Part shown: one piece after another, positions 27,112 through 36,317 of the stretch
Layout of the letters: each line of letters begins with the position of its first letter
Numbering within the stretch: position 1 is the stretch's first letter
Origin: Bradyrhizobium sp. Ai1a-2
GTDB lineage: Bacteria; Pseudomonadota; Alphaproteobacteria; Rhizobiales; Xanthobacteraceae
Direction of reading: 5' to 3'
NCBI RefSeq assembly: GCF_000426245.1
Contig: NZ_AUEZ01000038.1
Span: forward strand, 19,694 to 83,693
DNA length: 64,000 nucleotides
Notes under the pieces: model-generated
What the model saw: only the letters and a program-made list of their open reading frames with translations
Told to the model about the DNA's origin: nothing
Database searches by the model: none
Program-made: the position numbers and the translations under genes

Positions 27112-28071
27112 ATGTCCGACGCAGTCGTCCAACAGCAAACTGAAACCGCGCATGCCGGCGCTGGCTGGATTCGGCGCGCGATCGACAGCGACCTGTTCTA
27201 TTCCTTCCGCCGCTCGAAGCTGACCATGCTGGCGGCCGCGGTCACCGTGCTGTTTTTCCTGCTCGCGATCTTTGCGTCCGCGCTCGCGGTGCAGAATCCA
27301 TTCGATCCGGCGCAGCTCCAATTGATGAACTCACGCATCTCGCCGCTCTGGACCGCCGACGGCCAGAGCCCGTTCCTGCTCGGCACGGACGAACAGGGCC
27401 GCGACGTCTTCTCCGCCATTCTCTATGGCTTGAGGATTTCGCTCATCGTCGGCGTGCTCGGCATGCTCCTCGCCGGTGCGATCGGCATCGCGCTCGGATT
27501 GATCGCAGGCTATGTCGGCGGCGCCGTCGACGCCGTGATCATGAGGATCGCCGACGTCCAGATCACCTTCCCCGCCATCCTGATCGCGCTGATCGTCAAC
27601 GGCGTCGCCAAATCGCTGTTCGGCAACCGGCTCGATGCCGTCAGCATGCTTGCCGTGCTCGTGGTCGCGATTGGCCTGAGTTCATGGGTGCAATATGCCC
27701 GCACGGTGCGCGGCTCGGTCATGGTCGAGAAGAACAAGGACTATGTCGCCGCCGCGCAACTGATCGGCCTGCCCGCGCCCAAGATCATGCTGCGCCATGT
27801 GCTGCCCAATGCGATGGGCCCGATCCTCGTCATCGCCACCATCAACCTGGCGCTCGCGATCATCACCGAGGCGACGCTGTCGTTCCTGGGGTCCGGCATG
27901 CCCGACACCATGCCCTCGCTCGGCACGCTGATCCGCATCGGCAACAATTATCTCTTCGCCGGCGAATGGTGGATCGTCGCCTTTCCCGGCATTGCGTTGG
28001 CTGGCCTCATCCTCTCGATCAACCTGCTCGGCGACTGGCTGCGCGACGCGCTCAATCCGAAACTCCGATGA
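27112..28071 (+). CDS. Peptide ABC transporter permease (DppC type)
   Basis: A 319-residue permease with an N-terminal cytosolic tail, first membrane helix about 40-62, then the DppC-type periplasmic segment (PFLLGTDEQGRDVFSAILYG, about 87-106) and the ATPase-contact loop EKNKDYVAAAQLIGLPAP (about 206-223). TLSFLGSGMPDTMPSLG is also typical. It forms the channel with the DppB-type partner. Its stop overlaps the ATPase start by four bases (ATGA, 28068-28071). Confidence 0.95.
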   Translation: MSDAVVQQQTETAHAGAGWIRRAIDSDLFYSFRRSKLTMLAAAVTVLFFLLAIFASALAVQNPFDPAQLQLMNSRISPLWTADGQSPFLLGTDEQGRDVFSAILYGLRISLIVGVLGMLLAGAIGIALGLIAGYVGGAVDAVIMRIADVQITFPAILIALIVNGVAKSLFGNRLDAVSMLAVLVVAIGLSSWVQYARTVRGSVMVEKNKDYVAAAQLIGLPAPKIMLRHVLPNAMGPILVIATINLALAIITEATLSFLGSGMPDTMPSLGTLIRIGNNYLFAGEWWIVAFPGIALAGLILSINLLGDWLRDALNPKLR

Positions 28072-29054
28072 CCGTGCCCGTCCTCTCCGTGCGTGACCTG
28101 AAGGTGGAGTTCGCCACCCGCCGCGCAACGTTGCGTGCCATCGACGGCGTGTCCTTCGACATCGCCAAGGGCGAGGTCCTCGGCGTCGTCGGCGAATCCG
28201 GCGCCGGCAAGTCGGTCACGGGCCTTGCCGTCATTGGCCTGATCGATCCGCCCGGCCGCATCTCCGGCGGCGAGATACATCTTTCGGGCATGCGCATCGA
28301 TCACTTGCCGCCGGAGGAACTCCGGCGCGTGCGAGGCAAACGCATCGGCATGATCTTCCAGGATCCGCTGACAAGCCTCAACCCGCTCTATCGGATCGGC
28401 GACCAGATCGTCGAGACCATCCGCACCCACACCAACCTCTCCGAAAGCGCCGCGCGCAAGCGCGCCATCGATCTGCTCGCCGAGGTCGGCATCCCCGCGC
28501 CGGATAAGCGCGTCGACGGTTATCCGCATGAATTCTCCGGCGGCATGCGCCAGCGTGTCGTGATCGCGCTCGCGATCTGCGCTGAGCCGGAGCTGATCAT
28601 CGCCGACGAGCCGACGACCGCACTCGACGTTTCCGTGCAGGCGCAAATCATCACGTTGATCAAGCGGCTGGGCCGCGATCACGGCACGGCTGTGATGCTG
28701 GTGACCCACGACATGGGCGTGATCGCCGAAACCTGCGACCGCGTCGCAGTGATGTATTCCGGCCGCATCGCCGAGATCGGCCCGGTGCAGGATGTCGTCC
28801 GCAATCCGCTGCATCCCTACGCCAAGGGACTGATGGGCGCGATCCCGACGCTTGCCGGCGAGGACAAGCGATTGGTGCAGATCCCCGGCTCGATGCCGCG
28901 ATTGTCGGCGATCCCACCCGGCTGCCCGTTCAACCCGCGCTGCGCCTTCGCTTTCGACCGCTGCCGGATCGAGCGTCCCGAACCGACCCGCCAGGGCGCG
29001 CAGGCTGTCGCCTGCCATCTCTACGACCACGCCGCCAAGGAGAGCGCGGCATGA
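28068..29054 (+). CDS. Peptide ABC transporter ATP-binding protein (DppD type)
   Basis: A 328-residue ATPase: Walker A GESGAGKS (42-49), signature FSGGMRQR (156-163), Walker B with LIIADEPTTALD (177-188), and the C-terminal oligopeptide-transporter domain with the Cys-rich PPGCPFNPRCAFAFDRC stretch that in homologues can hold an iron-sulfur cluster. The start MTVPVLSVRD is set by the 4-bp overlap with the upstream permease; the stop overlaps the next ATPase (29051-29054). Confidence 0.96.
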   Translation: MTVPVLSVRDLKVEFATRRATLRAIDGVSFDIAKGEVLGVVGESGAGKSVTGLAVIGLIDPPGRISGGEIHLSGMRIDHLPPEELRRVRGKRIGMIFQDPLTSLNPLYRIGDQIVETIRTHTNLSESAARKRAIDLLAEVGIPAPDKRVDGYPHEFSGGMRQRVVIALAICAEPELIIADEPTTALDVSVQAQIITLIKRLGRDHGTAVMLVTHDMGVIAETCDRVAVMYSGRIAEIGPVQDVVRNPLHPYAKGLMGAIPTLAGEDKRLVQIPGSMPRLSAIPPGCPFNPRCAFAFDRCRIERPEPTRQGAQAVACHLYDHAAKESAA

Positions 29055-30046
29055 CATCGCTGATCGAGGTCAAAAATCTCCGCCGTGTGTTCAACGTGTC
29101 AAAGCCGTGGCTCAACCGCGTGCTCGAAGGCGGCCATCTCGAATTCCTGAAAGCGGTCGACGGTGTCACCTTCGATATCCGCAAAGGCGAGACCTTCGCA
29201 CTGGTCGGCGAATCCGGCTCGGGCAAGACCACGGTGGCGCGCATGGTGGTCGGCCTATTGCCGCCGAGCTCGGGCGAGGTCGTGATCGACGGCGTCTCGA
29301 TGACCGATCCGAGGCAGGCGCAGGCGCGCCAGCGCTTGCGCCGCCGTATCCAGATGATCTTCCAGGATCCCTATGCGAGCCTCAATCCGCGCTTCCGGGT
29401 GGATGCCATCGTCTCCGAGCCGATCCGCGCCTTCGAGCTGATCCAGGGCGAGCGCGACATCCGCGCGCGCGTCGGCGAATTGCTCTCCCTGGTCGGGCTG
29501 CATGCCGATGACGGCCTGAAATATCCGCATGAATTCTCCGGCGGCCAGCGCCAACGCATCGCGATCGCCCGCGCGCTCGCCTCGGAGGCCGAGTTCATCG
29601 TCTGCGACGAGCCGACCTCGGCGCTGGACGTTTCCGTGCAGGCGCAGATCCTCAATTTGATGCGCGACCTGCAGGACAAGTTCGGCCTCACCTACCTCTT
29701 CATCAGCCACAACCTGGCCGTGGTGCGCCACATGGCGAGCCGGATCGGCGTGATGTATCTCGGCCGCATCGTCGAGGTCGCGGAGGGCCGCGCGCTGTTC
29801 AATAATCCGCGCATGCCTTACACCAAGATGCTGCTCGGCGCGGTTCCAGATCTCGCAATGAGCGGCCGCCAGCGCATTCCCGTGAAAGGCGAAATCCCGA
29901 ATCCGATCAACCCGCCGCCGGGATGCGCCTTCAATCCGCGCTGTCCGCTGGCGTTCGATCTGTGCCGCCAAAAGGCGCCGGAATTGATCGACGGCGTCGC
30001 CTGCCATGCCGTGAATGTGCCCACGGAGGCTGCCGTACCAATATGA
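29051..30046 (+). CDS. Peptide ABC transporter ATP-binding protein (DppF type)
   Basis: A 331-residue ATPase with Walker A GESGSGKT (53-60), signature FSGGQRQR, Walker B DEPTSALD and the C-terminal domain NPPPGCAFNPRCPLAFDLC. It pairs with the DppD-type subunit. The loop between beta strands (VSKPWLNRVLEGGHLEFLKA) before Walker A is a DppF trait. Followed by a 360-bp repeat-rich gap before the gamma-glutamyltransferase gene. Confidence 0.96.
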   Translation: MTSLIEVKNLRRVFNVSKPWLNRVLEGGHLEFLKAVDGVTFDIRKGETFALVGESGSGKTTVARMVVGLLPPSSGEVVIDGVSMTDPRQAQARQRLRRRIQMIFQDPYASLNPRFRVDAIVSEPIRAFELIQGERDIRARVGELLSLVGLHADDGLKYPHEFSGGQRQRIAIARALASEAEFIVCDEPTSALDVSVQAQILNLMRDLQDKFGLTYLFISHNLAVVRHMASRIGVMYLGRIVEVAEGRALFNNPRMPYTKMLLGAVPDLAMSGRQRIPVKGEIPNPINPPPGCAFNPRCPLAFDLCRQKAPELIDGVACHAVNVPTEAAVPI

Positions 30047-30406
30047 TGTACCTGCATCGGCCACGAATTCTTCACCTCTCTCGCGCTTGCGGGGGAGGGA
30101 GAACTTGCACCTTGCGTTCGGCAACTTCGCCGCGGAGCGGCCTTTAGAGTCACCTCTCCCGCTTGCGGGAGAGGTCGGATCGCATCGCCAGATGCGATCC
30201 GGGTGAGGGCTCTCTCTCCTTGGGGAGTCCCAATGCGGAGCCACCCTCACCCCAGCCCTCTCCCGCAAGCGGGAGAGGGAGCCCAGCTCGCGCGCGGATG
30301 CAATTCGGACTGATCCTATCGGGGTTGAGCCATGCCGGCCGCGCCGTTGGCAGCGCGCCGCGCCTGTGATCAAGTGCGGCCGCACAAGAACAACCGGTGG
30401 CCAGCC
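30047..30406. repeat. Repeat-rich 360-bp spacer (family D palindromes)
   Basis: No gene is evident. At least three CTCTCCCGC/GCGGGAGAG hairpins lie between 30072 and 30290: CACCTCTCTCGCGCTTGCGG near 30071; CACCTCTCCCGCTTGCGGGA near 30152; CCCTCTCCCGCAAGCGGGAG near 30257, with TGGCGAT/GCATCGCC-like inner arms (30178-30202). This separates the ABC operon from the transferase gene, so the latter may have its own promoter or rely on read-through. Confidence 0.8.
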
Positions 30407-32212
30407 ATGAGCAACATCAATCCCGATCCGTTCACGACACGTCCCGAGATCGAGGGCACATTCGGCGTCGTCACCTCGACGCACTGGATCGCGACCGCGG
30501 TCGGCATGGCCACGCTGGAGAAAGGCGGCAACGCCTTCGACGCCGGGGTTGCGACCGCCTTCACGCTGCAGGTGGTCGAGCCGCATCTGAACGGCCCCGG
30601 CGGCGACGTGCCCGTCATCGTGCATGACGTGAAGCGCGGCAAGACCGAGGTGATCTGCGGCCAGGGCCCCGCGCCGGCCAAGGCGACGATCGCGCACTAT
30701 CGCAGCGAGGGGCTGGAGATGGTCCCCGGCACCGGCCTGCTCGCCGCCTGCGTGCCCGGCACGTTCGAGTCCTGGATGCTGCTGCTGCGCGACTACGGCA
30801 CGCTGCGCCTGCGCGACGTGCTGGAGCCCGCGATCGCCTATGCCAGCGAAGGCTTTCCGCTGGTTGAACGCGCGGCCGCGACGATCAAGATCGTCGAGCA
30901 ATTGTTCCGCAAGCACTGGCCGACCTCGGCCGAGGTCTATCTGCCCAACAACGAAGTGCCGAAGCCCGGCACGATCTTCACCAACAAGCGCCTCGCCGAG
31001 ACCTACGCCCGCATCCTGAAGGAAGCGGAAAGCGCAGGCAGCGACCGCGTCGCGCAGATCGAGCGCGCGCGCCAGGCGTGGTCGAAGGGTTTCGTCGCCG
31101 AAGCGATCGATAAATTCTGCCGGACCCAGGAGGTGATGGACGTCTCCGGCTCGCCGCATCGCGGCGTGCTCTCGGCCGACGACATGGCGCGCTGGCAGCC
31201 GACGATCGAGGCGCCGCTGACCTACGATTACGGCCGCTATACCGTGTGCAAGGCCGGCGTCTGGAGCCAGGGCCCGGTGATGCTGCAGCAGCTTGCCCTG
31301 TTGAAGGGCTTCGACCTCGACGGCCTCGATCCCACCAGCGCCGATTTCATCCATCTGCAGATCGAATGCGCCAAGCTCGCTTATGCCGACCGCGAGACAT
31401 TCTACGGCGACCCCAATTTCACCGATATCCCGATCGAGACGCTGCTGTCGGACGCCTACAACGACGAGCGCCGCAAGCTGATCTCAAAGGACAAGGCCTC
31501 GCTCGACTTCCTCCCCGGCTCGGTCGAAGGCTTTGGCGGGGTGGTGAAGCTAAGGCGCGCCGAGGGCCACCGCGAGGCGGTCGGCGCGATGGGCGCGGGC
31601 GAGCCAACGGTCGGCCGCTTCGGCGAGGTGCGCGGCGACACCGTGCATTTCGACATCATCGACAAGGCCGGCAACATGATCTCGGCGACGCCCTCCGGCG
31701 GCTGGCTGCAATCCTCACCGGTCATCCCCGAGCTCGGCTTCTGCCTCGGCAGCCGCGCCCAGATGTTCTGGCTGGAAGAGAATCATCCCGCCGCGCTGGC
31801 ACCAGGCAAGCGCCCGCGCACGACGCTGTCTCCTACCATGGCGCTGCGCGACGGCGAGCCATATCTGGCCTGGGGCTCGCCGGGCGGCGACCAGCAGGAC
31901 CAATGGATCACGCAGTTCTTCCTGCGCCACGTCCATGCCAAGCTGAACCTGCAGGAGGCCATCGACGCGCCGGCCTGGCATTCCGAGCATTTCCCGATCT
32001 CGTTCTGGCCGCGCACCGCGCGTCCGGGCGTGCTCGTCGTCGAAGGTCGCGTGCCCAAGGCAAGCATCGACGAGTTGCAGCGTCGCGGCCATATCGTCGA
32101 GGTCGGCCCCGACTGGTCGGAGGGACGGCTGACGGCGGCCTCTCGCGTGGGGCGCAAGCGCCGCGCCGCCGCCAATCCGCGGGGCATGCAGGGCTACGCC
32201 GCGGGAAGGTAG
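30407..32212 (+). CDS. Gamma-glutamyltransferase family protein, cytoplasmic
   Basis: A 601-residue Ntn-hydrolase of the gamma-glutamyltranspeptidase family. The likely autocatalytic nucleophile is Thr412 in GDTVHFDIID, aligning with the TTH site of E. coli GGT; PSGGW and GSPGGDQQDQW supply the small-subunit glycine-rich loops. GGNAFDAGVATAF (40-52) and EPHLNGPGGD (58-67) are large-subunit signatures. No signal peptide is present, unlike periplasmic GGT, so it should act in the cytosol. Placed after a peptide importer, it may cleave imported gamma-glutamyl or acyl-amino compounds. Start at ATG 30407; the earlier frame lies in repeats. Confidence 0.92.
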   Translation: MSNINPDPFTTRPEIEGTFGVVTSTHWIATAVGMATLEKGGNAFDAGVATAFTLQVVEPHLNGPGGDVPVIVHDVKRGKTEVICGQGPAPAKATIAHYRSEGLEMVPGTGLLAACVPGTFESWMLLLRDYGTLRLRDVLEPAIAYASEGFPLVERAAATIKIVEQLFRKHWPTSAEVYLPNNEVPKPGTIFTNKRLAETYARILKEAESAGSDRVAQIERARQAWSKGFVAEAIDKFCRTQEVMDVSGSPHRGVLSADDMARWQPTIEAPLTYDYGRYTVCKAGVWSQGPVMLQQLALLKGFDLDGLDPTSADFIHLQIECAKLAYADRETFYGDPNFTDIPIETLLSDAYNDERRKLISKDKASLDFLPGSVEGFGGVVKLRRAEGHREAVGAMGAGEPTVGRFGEVRGDTVHFDIIDKAGNMISATPSGGWLQSSPVIPELGFCLGSRAQMFWLEENHPAALAPGKRPRTTLSPTMALRDGEPYLAWGSPGGDQQDQWITQFFLRHVHAKLNLQEAIDAPAWHSEHFPISFWPRTARPGVLVVEGRVPKASIDELQRRGHIVEVGPDWSEGRLTAASRVGRKRRAAANPRGMQGYAAGR

Positions 32213-32235
32213 CGGGTCGCCAATAGCTCACCTTG

Positions 32236-32322
32236 CGTCATTGCGAGGAGCGAAGCGACGAAGCAATCGATTCTCTCTTCACGCGCGGAGAGATGGATTG
32301 CTTCGCTCCGCTCGCAATGACG
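32236..32322. repeat. Family A intergenic palindrome, copy 5
   Basis: CGTCATTGCGAG/CTCGCAATGACG with inner GAAGCAATC/GATTGCTTC arms. It lies between convergent genes (transferase + and RidA-like -). Confidence 0.92.
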
Positions 32323-32338
32323 AGGAGAGAGATGCGCC

Positions 32339-33082
32339 TTAAATCACCAGCTCGCGCAGCACGCGCCGGCAATCCATCTCGTATTCGAGATCGACCACCG
32401 GCGGCCGGGCAAAGTGCCAGGTCAGGCCGGAACGGGTGGCGCCGCGGCGCACCAGTTCGTCGGCGAGGTGCGGATGGAAATCGTGCACAGTATAGGCATG
32501 CACGCCGGTGGTGTCCTGCCAGGTGAAACCGAATTCGGCGAGCCGTCGCTCCATCTCGCCGACGGTGAAGCGCACCTTCTCCTGCCAGGCTTCGGGGCTC
32601 ATGTCGCGATAGCGCACGATGCGCTCGGGATAGCTGCCGGCGCCGCCGCGCGCCTCGGCGCCGCCGGCGATCACGAACGACGGCGAGGTCCCCGTGCTCG
32701 GGCGCGTGAACGAGAATGCGTAGAATGACGGTTCGGCGGGCGGATCGATCTCGGGACAGACATTGCTGCGCGCCACCGGATTGGTGGTGCCATCGAACAG
32801 CCCCCACTCCGCGAGCGTCTTCACATAATGCTCGTTGAAGGCGCGAAAGCCCTGCTCCGAGACCGCCGCCGGCGAACGCAGCTCGCAGGCGCAGAACGCG
32901 GTCAGCGGCCGTCCCGCCGCCTGGATATGGCTTGCGATCCGCGCAAAACCCTCGGCAAGCGGCACCAGCCTGTCAAAGCGCACGCGCTCGACCTCGAAGC
33001 CGGGATTGGCGGCCGCGCCGCTCGAATACTGGAACACGGCCGGAATGAAACGATAATTGCCGGGCGCGAAATCACTCACCAT
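32339..33082 (-). CDS. RidA/YjgF-like protein of unknown function
   Basis: A 247-residue protein starting MVSDFAPGNYRFIPAVFQYS. I do not recognise a characterised family with certainty. The C-terminal half (FVIAGGAEARG..., then a helix QEKVRFTVGEMERRLAEFGF, then VHAYTVHDFHP) has the spacing of RidA/YjgF trimers, and the N-terminal half looks like a degenerate second copy. RidA proteins deaminate reactive enamines/imines. ATG 33082 is preferred to TTG 33097 because GGGGAG lies 8 nt upstream. It is downstream of the RND gene on the same strand but behind a strong terminator, so probably separately transcribed. Confidence 0.7.
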   Translation of the reverse strand: MVSDFAPGNYRFIPAVFQYSSGAAANPGFEVERVRFDRLVPLAEGFARIASHIQAAGRPLTAFCACELRSPAAVSEQGFRAFNEHYVKTLAEWGLFDGTTNPVARSNVCPEIDPPAEPSFYAFSFTRPSTGTSPSFVIAGGAEARGGAGSYPERIVRYRDMSPEAWQEKVRFTVGEMERRLAEFGFTWQDTTGVHAYTVHDFHPHLADELVRRGATRSGLTWHFARPPVVDLEYEMDCRRVLRELVI

Positions 33083-33130
33083 GTCTGTTCTCCCCAAATC
33101 ATATTAGTCGCATGCGCGCGCATGTTTCGC

Positions 33131-33174
33131 AAAAAACCAAAAGGGCAGCAACGGTAGGACCGTCGCCGCCCTTT
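33131..33174 (-). terminator. Rho-independent terminator after the RND permease gene
   Basis: On the minus strand a long stem AAAGGGCGGCGACGG / CCGTTGCTGCCCTTT with a short loop is followed by TGGTTTTTTG. It is 26 bp beyond the RND stop. Confidence 0.88.
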
Positions 33175-33200
33175 CGCTGAGACTTTGGGGCCAAGAAGTC

Positions 33201-36200
33201 TCAGGTAGGCTTGAGCGCCCCGCCATCGCCGAGCTCATAATCGGCGATCTGCTTGTTGCGCTCGGAAGTCGCTCTCGCCCGGTGGTCGGTGGCGATCGTC
33301 ACGTAGACCGCGGGCAGCACGAACAGTGTGAACAGCGTGCCGATCAGCATGCCCGCGACCACGACGAGGCCGATCGAGAACCGGCTGGCAGCGCCGGCGC
33401 CCGATGCCGTCAAGAGCGGGATCAGGCCGGTGACCATCGCCGCCGTCGTCATCAGGATCGGACGCAACCGGATGCGGGCCGCCATCTCGATGGCCGAGCG
33501 GCGGTCGAGCCCCTCGTTGAGCTGCAGTTCGTTGGCGAACTCCACCATCAGGATGCCGTGCTTGGTGATCAGGCCGACCAGTGTCAGCAAGCCGACCTGG
33601 GTATAGATGTTCATCGTCGCCACGCCGAAGAACAGCGGGATCAAGGCGCCGACGATCGCCATGGGCACCGAGACCATGATGACCAGCGGGTCGCGCAAGC
33701 TCTCGAACTGCGCCGCCAGCACCAGGAAGATGATGATCACGGCGAAGGCGAAGGTGATGACGAGCTGGTTGCCCTCCTGCACATATTGCCGCGAGTCCGC
33801 CAGATAGTCATGGCTGAAGCCGGCCGGCAGCTTCTTCGCCTCGCCTTCGAGGAAGTCGACCGCCTGGCCCACCGTCACGCCCGGCATCGGCACTGCCGAG
33901 AAGGTCGCCGAGTTGAGCTGGTTGTAGTGCGTCAGCGCGTTCGGGTCGGTGCCCGTCTCGATCGAGACGACGGTCGAGATCGGCACCAACTGGCCGGTAT
34001 TGGTCGGCACGTAGTAGCCGCCGAGCGCTTCCGGCGACAGGCGCACGGCACGCGGCACCTGCGGGATCACCTGGTACGAACGTCCCTCCAGGTTGAAGCG
34101 GTTGACGTAGTTGCCACCGAGCAGCGTGGCCAGCGTCGCGCCGACCTGCTGCATGTTGATGCCGAGATCACTTGCCTTGGACCGGTCGACGCGGACGCGC
34201 ACCACCGGCTGGTTGAAATCGAGGTCGCTGTCGGAGACGATGAACATGCCGCTCTTGCGCGCAGCAGCCTTCAATTTCTCCATCTGCTCATAGATGGTCT
34301 GGAAGCTGACGGTCGAATTGATCACCATTTGCACCGGCAGTCCGCCCGGACCGCCCGGCAAGGGCGGCAGATTGAAGGCGAACGCATTGACGCCTTCGAT
34401 CTTGGACAGCTCCGCCTGCACCAGCGGCTTCAATGCGATCGACGACCGCTTGCGCTCGTCCCACGGGGTGAGCAGCATGCCGGCGATACCGCTCTGCGCG
34501 CTCGGCGTGCCGTTCAGCACGAAGCGCAGATCCGTCTCCGGAAACTTCTGGAACACCTTGTCCATCTTCTCGCCGTAGAAGTCGACGTAGTCGATGTTGG
34601 CGTATTTCGGCGCCTTGGTCAGTGCGAATACGATGCCCTGGTCCTCTTCGGGCGCGAGCTCCTTCATCGTGTGCATGTAGAGGAAGCCGACGAGGCCAAG
34701 TATCGTCAACGCGAACAGGCCGGTGATCGGTCGGTAGTCGAGCGAGCGGTCGAGCTTGCGCCCGTACCAGCGCGTCACCGAGCCAAAGACACGGTTGACC
34801 ACCCTCGCGAAACGTCCTTCCTCGGTGTTCTTCAGGAGCACCGAGCACATCATCGGCGACAGCGTCAGCGCGATCACGCCCGACACGATCACCGAGCCCG
34901 CCAGCGTGAAGGCGAATTCGCGGAACAATGCACCGGTGAGGCCGCCAAGGAAGCCGATTGGCGCGTAGACCGCGGCGAGCGTGATGGTCATGGAGATGAC
35001 CGGCCCCACGATCTCGCGCGCGCCGATCAGTGAGGCCTGTACCGGCGTCTTGCCCTCCTCGAGGTGGCGGTGGATGTTCTCCACCACCACGATGGCGTCA
35101 TCGACCACGAGACCGATCGCGAGCACCATCGCGAGCAGGGTCAGCAGGTTGATGCTGAAGCCCATGACCAGCATCAGGCTGCAGACACCGACCAGCGACA
35201 GCGGGATCGTCACCACAGGGATGATGACCGACCGAATCGACGCCAGGAACAGGAAGATCACCACGATGACGATCACGACAGCTTCGCCGAGCGTCTTTTC
35301 CACCTCGTCGATCGACGACTGAATGAACTTGGTGGAATCGTAGGCCACCTTCATCTTCAGCGACGGCGGAAGATTGCGCTCGAGCTCCGGGAACAAGGCG
35401 CGGACGCCCTTCACCAGGGTCAGCGGGTTGCCTTGCGGGGTCGCGTTGATGCCGATGAAGATCGCATGCTCGCTATTGAACGCGACACTCGCGTCCGTAC
35501 TCTGCGCGGCAAGCTCGACCTGCGCGATATCCTCCATCCGGACGAAGCCGCCCTCCTTCGACTTCACGATCATGCGCTTGAATTCGTCGATGTTGCGCAG
35601 GTCGGTGTTGGTCGAGACGTTGGAGACGATGTAGTAGCCCTTGGACTGGCCGGCGGCGGCCTGGAAGTTGTTGGACGCAATCGCCTGCGCGACATCCGTG
35701 GGCGACACGCCGCGGCCCGCCATCTTGACCGGGTCGAGCCACAATCGCATCGCAAAGGTCTGGCCGCCGAGGATGTCGGCGGAAGCCACGCCGTCAACCG
35801 TTGACAGCAACGGCTGAACCACGCGCGTGAGGTAATCCGAGATTGCAGATCCCGACAGTTCCTCGCTGGAGAAGCCGAGATACATCACGGCCGTGGTCTG
35901 GCCGGTGGTCTTGGTGACGACCGGGTCGTTCGATTCCTTCGGGATCAGGTATTTGACCGAGTTGACCTTGGCCAGCACCTCGGTCAGCGCCTGGTTCGGG
36001 TCGAAGTTCAGCTTGATGTAGACCTGGATCGTGGAGGTGCCGAGCACCGAGGACGAGGTGATGTAGTCGACGCCTTCGGCCGAGGCGACCGCCTGCTCGA
36101 TCGGCGTCGTGATGAAGCCCTGGATCAGGTCGGCCGACGCGCCGGGATAGCTGGTGGTGACATTGACCACCGTGTTCGACAGTTTCGGATATTGTCGGAT

Positions 36201-36299
36201 CGGGAGCACGGTCGCAGCCCGCAAGCCGATCAAAAGTATCAGCAGGCTGACAACGACCGACAGGACCGGCCGCTTGATGAAGATGTCGGTGAAGGACAT
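33201..36299 (-). CDS. RND efflux pump inner-membrane permease (HAE1 family)
   Basis: A 1032-residue proton-driven multidrug exporter. It begins MSFTDIFIKRPVLSVVVSLL, has twelve membrane helices in two halves, and shows the proton-relay aspartates in GLVVDDAIVVVEN (around residue 405). Length and layout match AcrB/MexB-like pumps, closest in look to the MexQ/MdtB side. It works with the adaptor encoded just upstream (18-bp gap) and an outer-membrane channel that is not in this window. A terminator follows. Confidence 0.96.
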   Translation of the reverse strand: MSFTDIFIKRPVLSVVVSLLILLIGLRAATVLPIRQYPKLSNTVVNVTTSYPGASADLIQGFITTPIEQAVASAEGVDYITSSSVLGTSTIQVYIKLNFDPNQALTEVLAKVNSVKYLIPKESNDPVVTKTTGQTTAVMYLGFSSEELSGSAISDYLTRVVQPLLSTVDGVASADILGGQTFAMRLWLDPVKMAGRGVSPTDVAQAIASNNFQAAAGQSKGYYIVSNVSTNTDLRNIDEFKRMIVKSKEGGFVRMEDIAQVELAAQSTDASVAFNSEHAIFIGINATPQGNPLTLVKGVRALFPELERNLPPSLKMKVAYDSTKFIQSSIDEVEKTLGEAVVIVIVVIFLFLASIRSVIIPVVTIPLSLVGVCSLMLVMGFSINLLTLLAMVLAIGLVVDDAIVVVENIHRHLEEGKTPVQASLIGAREIVGPVISMTITLAAVYAPIGFLGGLTGALFREFAFTLAGSVIVSGVIALTLSPMMCSVLLKNTEEGRFARVVNRVFGSVTRWYGRKLDRSLDYRPITGLFALTILGLVGFLYMHTMKELAPEEDQGIVFALTKAPKYANIDYVDFYGEKMDKVFQKFPETDLRFVLNGTPSAQSGIAGMLLTPWDERKRSSIALKPLVQAELSKIEGVNAFAFNLPPLPGGPGGLPVQMVINSTVSFQTIYEQMEKLKAAARKSGMFIVSDSDLDFNQPVVRVRVDRSKASDLGINMQQVGATLATLLGGNYVNRFNLEGRSYQVIPQVPRAVRLSPEALGGYYVPTNTGQLVPISTVVSIETGTDPNALTHYNQLNSATFSAVPMPGVTVGQAVDFLEGEAKKLPAGFSHDYLADSRQYVQEGNQLVITFAFAVIIIFLVLAAQFESLRDPLVIMVSVPMAIVGALIPLFFGVATMNIYTQVGLLTLVGLITKHGILMVEFANELQLNEGLDRRSAIEMAARIRLRPILMTTAAMVTGLIPLLTASGAGAASRFSIGLVVVAGMLIGTLFTLFVLPAVYVTIATDHRARATSERNKQIADYELGDGGALKPT

Positions 36300-36317
36300 T
36301 TATCGGGGTCCTGCTTC

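Noticed and set aside
30047..30406. CRISPR-like look of repeated CTCTCCCGC units
   Set aside because: Units are palindromic, irregularly spaced and lack unique spacers of constant length; these are REP-type repeats.
33282..35033. Long plus-strand frame (583 codons) opposite the RND permease gene
   Set aside because: Low-complexity His/Arg/Asp-rich product with no family similarity; shadow of the pump gene.
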